Of a stretch of DNA of 64,000 nucleotides, positions 62,638-64,000 are shown one piece after another. The notes under the pieces were generated by a model that saw only the letters and a program-made list of their open reading frames with translations, searched no databases and was not told the origin of the DNA. Source of the DNA: CAVZMO01 sp963776195 (GTDB taxonomy: Bacteria > Nitrospirota > Thermodesulfovibrionia > Thermodesulfovibrionales > SM23-35); NCBI GenBank assembly GCA_963776195.1, contig CAVZMO010000001.1, forward strand, positions 14,538 to 78,537, in the 5' to 3' direction. A program made the translations under genes and the position numbers. Within the stretch, counting starts at the first letter, position 1; each line of letters starts with the position of its first letter.

Positions 62638-64000
62638 ATCCTAAGCAGCGACCTCCTTTCTGTCAATTGATTTATTATGGAGAACAGCGAGGAGTTGCGG
62701 GATTTCCTTGTAACCCTTCACCCGCCTGAACTTGCTCTCCGCCCTTAAGAGAGCAGTTACCGCCCATCTTTGCACCATGTCTCCCTTCCTCCATCGTTTT
62801 ACTCTGCCGGTTATCGTCCTCGTGATTGAAAAGCATGACTCAATCGGATTTGTACTGGCAAGGGTTTTCCTCAGGAGACCGTTAACCCTCAACCGGTGTA
62901 CCGTGAGTGTTTCCTCCAATCCTTCAGCCAGACTTCTTGCCGCACTGGGATTGAGCCTTTCAAGATATCTGACCGTCAGTTCCAACGATTTCTTCGCATC
63001 TTCGTAATTCACCATATTGTAGGCTGCACGGATTCGCGCATCTATGGTTGTCTGATGCTCCGGGGAAAGGTGCGCTTTTACGTTCCTCCGTTTGTGTTGC
63101 TGGCACCGCTGTACCTCTACATCTTTGCCAAACATCCTTGTCACAGCCGACCGTAATGCCTTTGATCCATCCAGGACAAAGAGATAGTCCTTGCCTGTAT
63201 CAAGTCCGCGTCTCTGCAGATCCTCAAGAAGATTCCCGCAGATTGCCGCATTCTCCGTCGCACCTTGCCATAGTCCCAGTATTTGTTTATGACCCGTTAT
63301 ATCTATCCCGAGTGCTACGATTAGATGTTCCCCTTTAAACTCTATCCCGTCTATAAATATCGCGCACAGATTAAACCCTGAAAGTGAACGCTCCAAAAAC
63401 TCCCGCATCTGCGCTGCTGTCGCCTGGACAAAATGCCGACTTATACTGGACTTCTTTATCCCATAGCCGCGTAATAGTTTCTCGACGGTCTCTTCATAGT
63501 TCCGGGAAGATATGCCCAGCACCATGTCTTTCAGCACTGTCTTCCTCATCTTCCGAGGATTCTGAAGTGCGATGTATGTCTCAAGCGCAAGCTCCTTGTT
63601 CTCCTTGCTCCGGATACGGGGACGATCTATCAGCACTTTTTGCCCATCGTAATAAATCGGCCCTATCTGACTGCCCCACCAGTTGGCTGACCTCTGCGGA
63701 TTCTTTTCGTTCTTCTTCCCCGCCTTCTGTTCCGCCTCAGATTCTATTACCGCCGAGAGCACCATGAGCCCTATCTCCCGGCCAATATTCTCTACAACCT
63801 CTGTCGTCCCCATCAGCACCTCCGCGATTGGAAGCGCAACCTCTATCGTGACCCGTCCTTCCTTTATTTCCCTGATCTTTCCGTTTGCTTTCCGCGCCAT
63901 TTTCCGGTATTCTTTCTTCATAAGCGACTCCTTTGAATTTGGTTTTTGAGCAAAATCAGTTTAATCGAGTCGCTTCTTTACTTCAACTATCGGCGGGACA
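62595..64000 (-). mobile_element. IS256-family insertion sequence
   Basis: Terminal inverted repeats are visible. The left end starts TGTCCCGTTCTGTAGTTGAA at 62595, and the right end, read inward on the opposite strand from 64000, starts TGTCCCGCCGATAGTTGAAG. The 1406-bp span holds one transposase gene, normal for IS256. The right repeat runs to the final base of the window, so the outer end and target duplication cannot be checked. Confidence 0.85.
62641..63921 (-). CDS. IS256-family (Mutator-type) transposase
   Basis: 426 residues. Motifs are RVTIEVALPIAEVLMGTTEV, IFIDGIEFKGEHLIVALGID (first Asp of the DDE triad), KDYLFVLDGSKALRSAVTRM (second Asp) and STNPIESCFSITRTITGRVK (Glu). A CQQHKRRNVKAHL motif precedes it. 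Full length and without frame breaks, so probably active or recently so. Confidence 0.95.
   Translation of the reverse strand: MKKEYRKMARKANGKIREIKEGRVTIEVALPIAEVLMGTTEVVENIGREIGLMVLSAVIESEAEQKAGKKNEKNPQRSANWWGSQIGPIYYDGQKVLIDRPRIRSKENKELALETYIALQNPRKMRKTVLKDMVLGISSRNYEETVEKLLRGYGIKKSSISRHFVQATAAQMREFLERSLSGFNLCAIFIDGIEFKGEHLIVALGIDITGHKQILGLWQGATENAAICGNLLEDLQRRGLDTGKDYLFVLDGSKALRSAVTRMFGKDVEVQRCQQHKRRNVKAHLSPEHQTTIDARIRAAYNMVNYEDAKKSLELTVRYLERLNPSAARSLAEGLEETLTVHRLRVNGLLRKTLASTNPIESCFSITRTITGRVKRWRKGDMVQRWAVTALLRAESKFRRVKGYKEIPQLLAVLHNKSIDRKEVAA

Noticed and set aside
1..64000. CRISPR arrays, rRNA genes, phage structural genes
   Set aside because: No regularly spaced repeats, rRNA-like sequence or capsid/tail-type proteins were seen.

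Overview
The window looks like a contig of an anaerobic, chemolithotrophic or fermentative bacterium. Pointers are a ferredoxin-dependent pyruvate oxidoreductase, an HdrA/MvhDGA-type [NiFe] hydrogenase module, an archaeal-type split glutamate synthase, an archaeal-type phosphoglycerate mutase, a nine-haem c-type cytochrome and a membrane complex related to energy-converting hydrogenases. The mix of bacterial housekeeping operons with these modules suggests Nitrospirota (Thermodesulfovibrionia-like) or a related deep lineage. That placement is inference from gene content, not a computed phylogeny.

Layout. 1-3576 (minus): housekeeping operon yicC-remA-gmk-rpoZ-coaBC-TPR. 3.7-7.9 kb (plus): porGDAB followed by an MglB/MglA polarity pair. 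8.9-18.6 kb: a probable genomic island, bounded on the right by an intact tRNA-Ala gene and on the left by an exact 17-bp copy of the tRNA 3' end. It carries a truncated ATPase, a YdjM-like protein, a run of small secreted or lipoprotein genes separated by nested imperfect palindromes that resemble integron attC sites, a DUF72 protein, an XRE regulator and an ORF6N/HVO_A0114-type pair. 18.9-29.8 kb (plus): hdrA-mvhD-mvhG-mvhA, tusA, a poly-HAMP chemoreceptor, apgM, a LuxR-type regulator, a multihaem cytochrome and a secreted protein. 29.9-31.4 kb: a TatD-radical SAM fusion. 31.4-39.6 kb (mostly minus): typA, hisS-divIVA-yggT-proC-yggS, a B12-type radical SAM protein and DUF3786. 39.6-44.7 kb: GntR regulator, dienelactone hydrolase and three toxin-antitoxin loci or remnants, one flanked by a 74-bp repeat.

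44.7-58.7 kb is the main metabolic block. A NifA-like activator and a three-gene glutamate synthase (minus) are divergent from a six-gene Hyf/Ehr-like membrane complex (plus). The NuoD-like subunit of that complex has lost the [NiFe]-binding cysteines, so it is probably an Ehr-type ion pump rather than a hydrogenase. 58.7-64 kb is an accessory tail with an IS110 transposase and a candidate bridge RNA, a small nuclease, a lipoprotein, and an IS256-family element whose right inverted repeat reaches the last base of the window.

Many conserved genes (coaBC, rpoZ, gmk, yicC, porB, proC, yggS, DUF3786, the chemoreceptor) are interrupted by single-base frameshifts, and two genes by an in-frame TGA. 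Because essential genes are hit repeatedly, uncorrected sequencing or assembly errors are the likeliest cause. I give the reconstructed full gene spans and mark the breaks.
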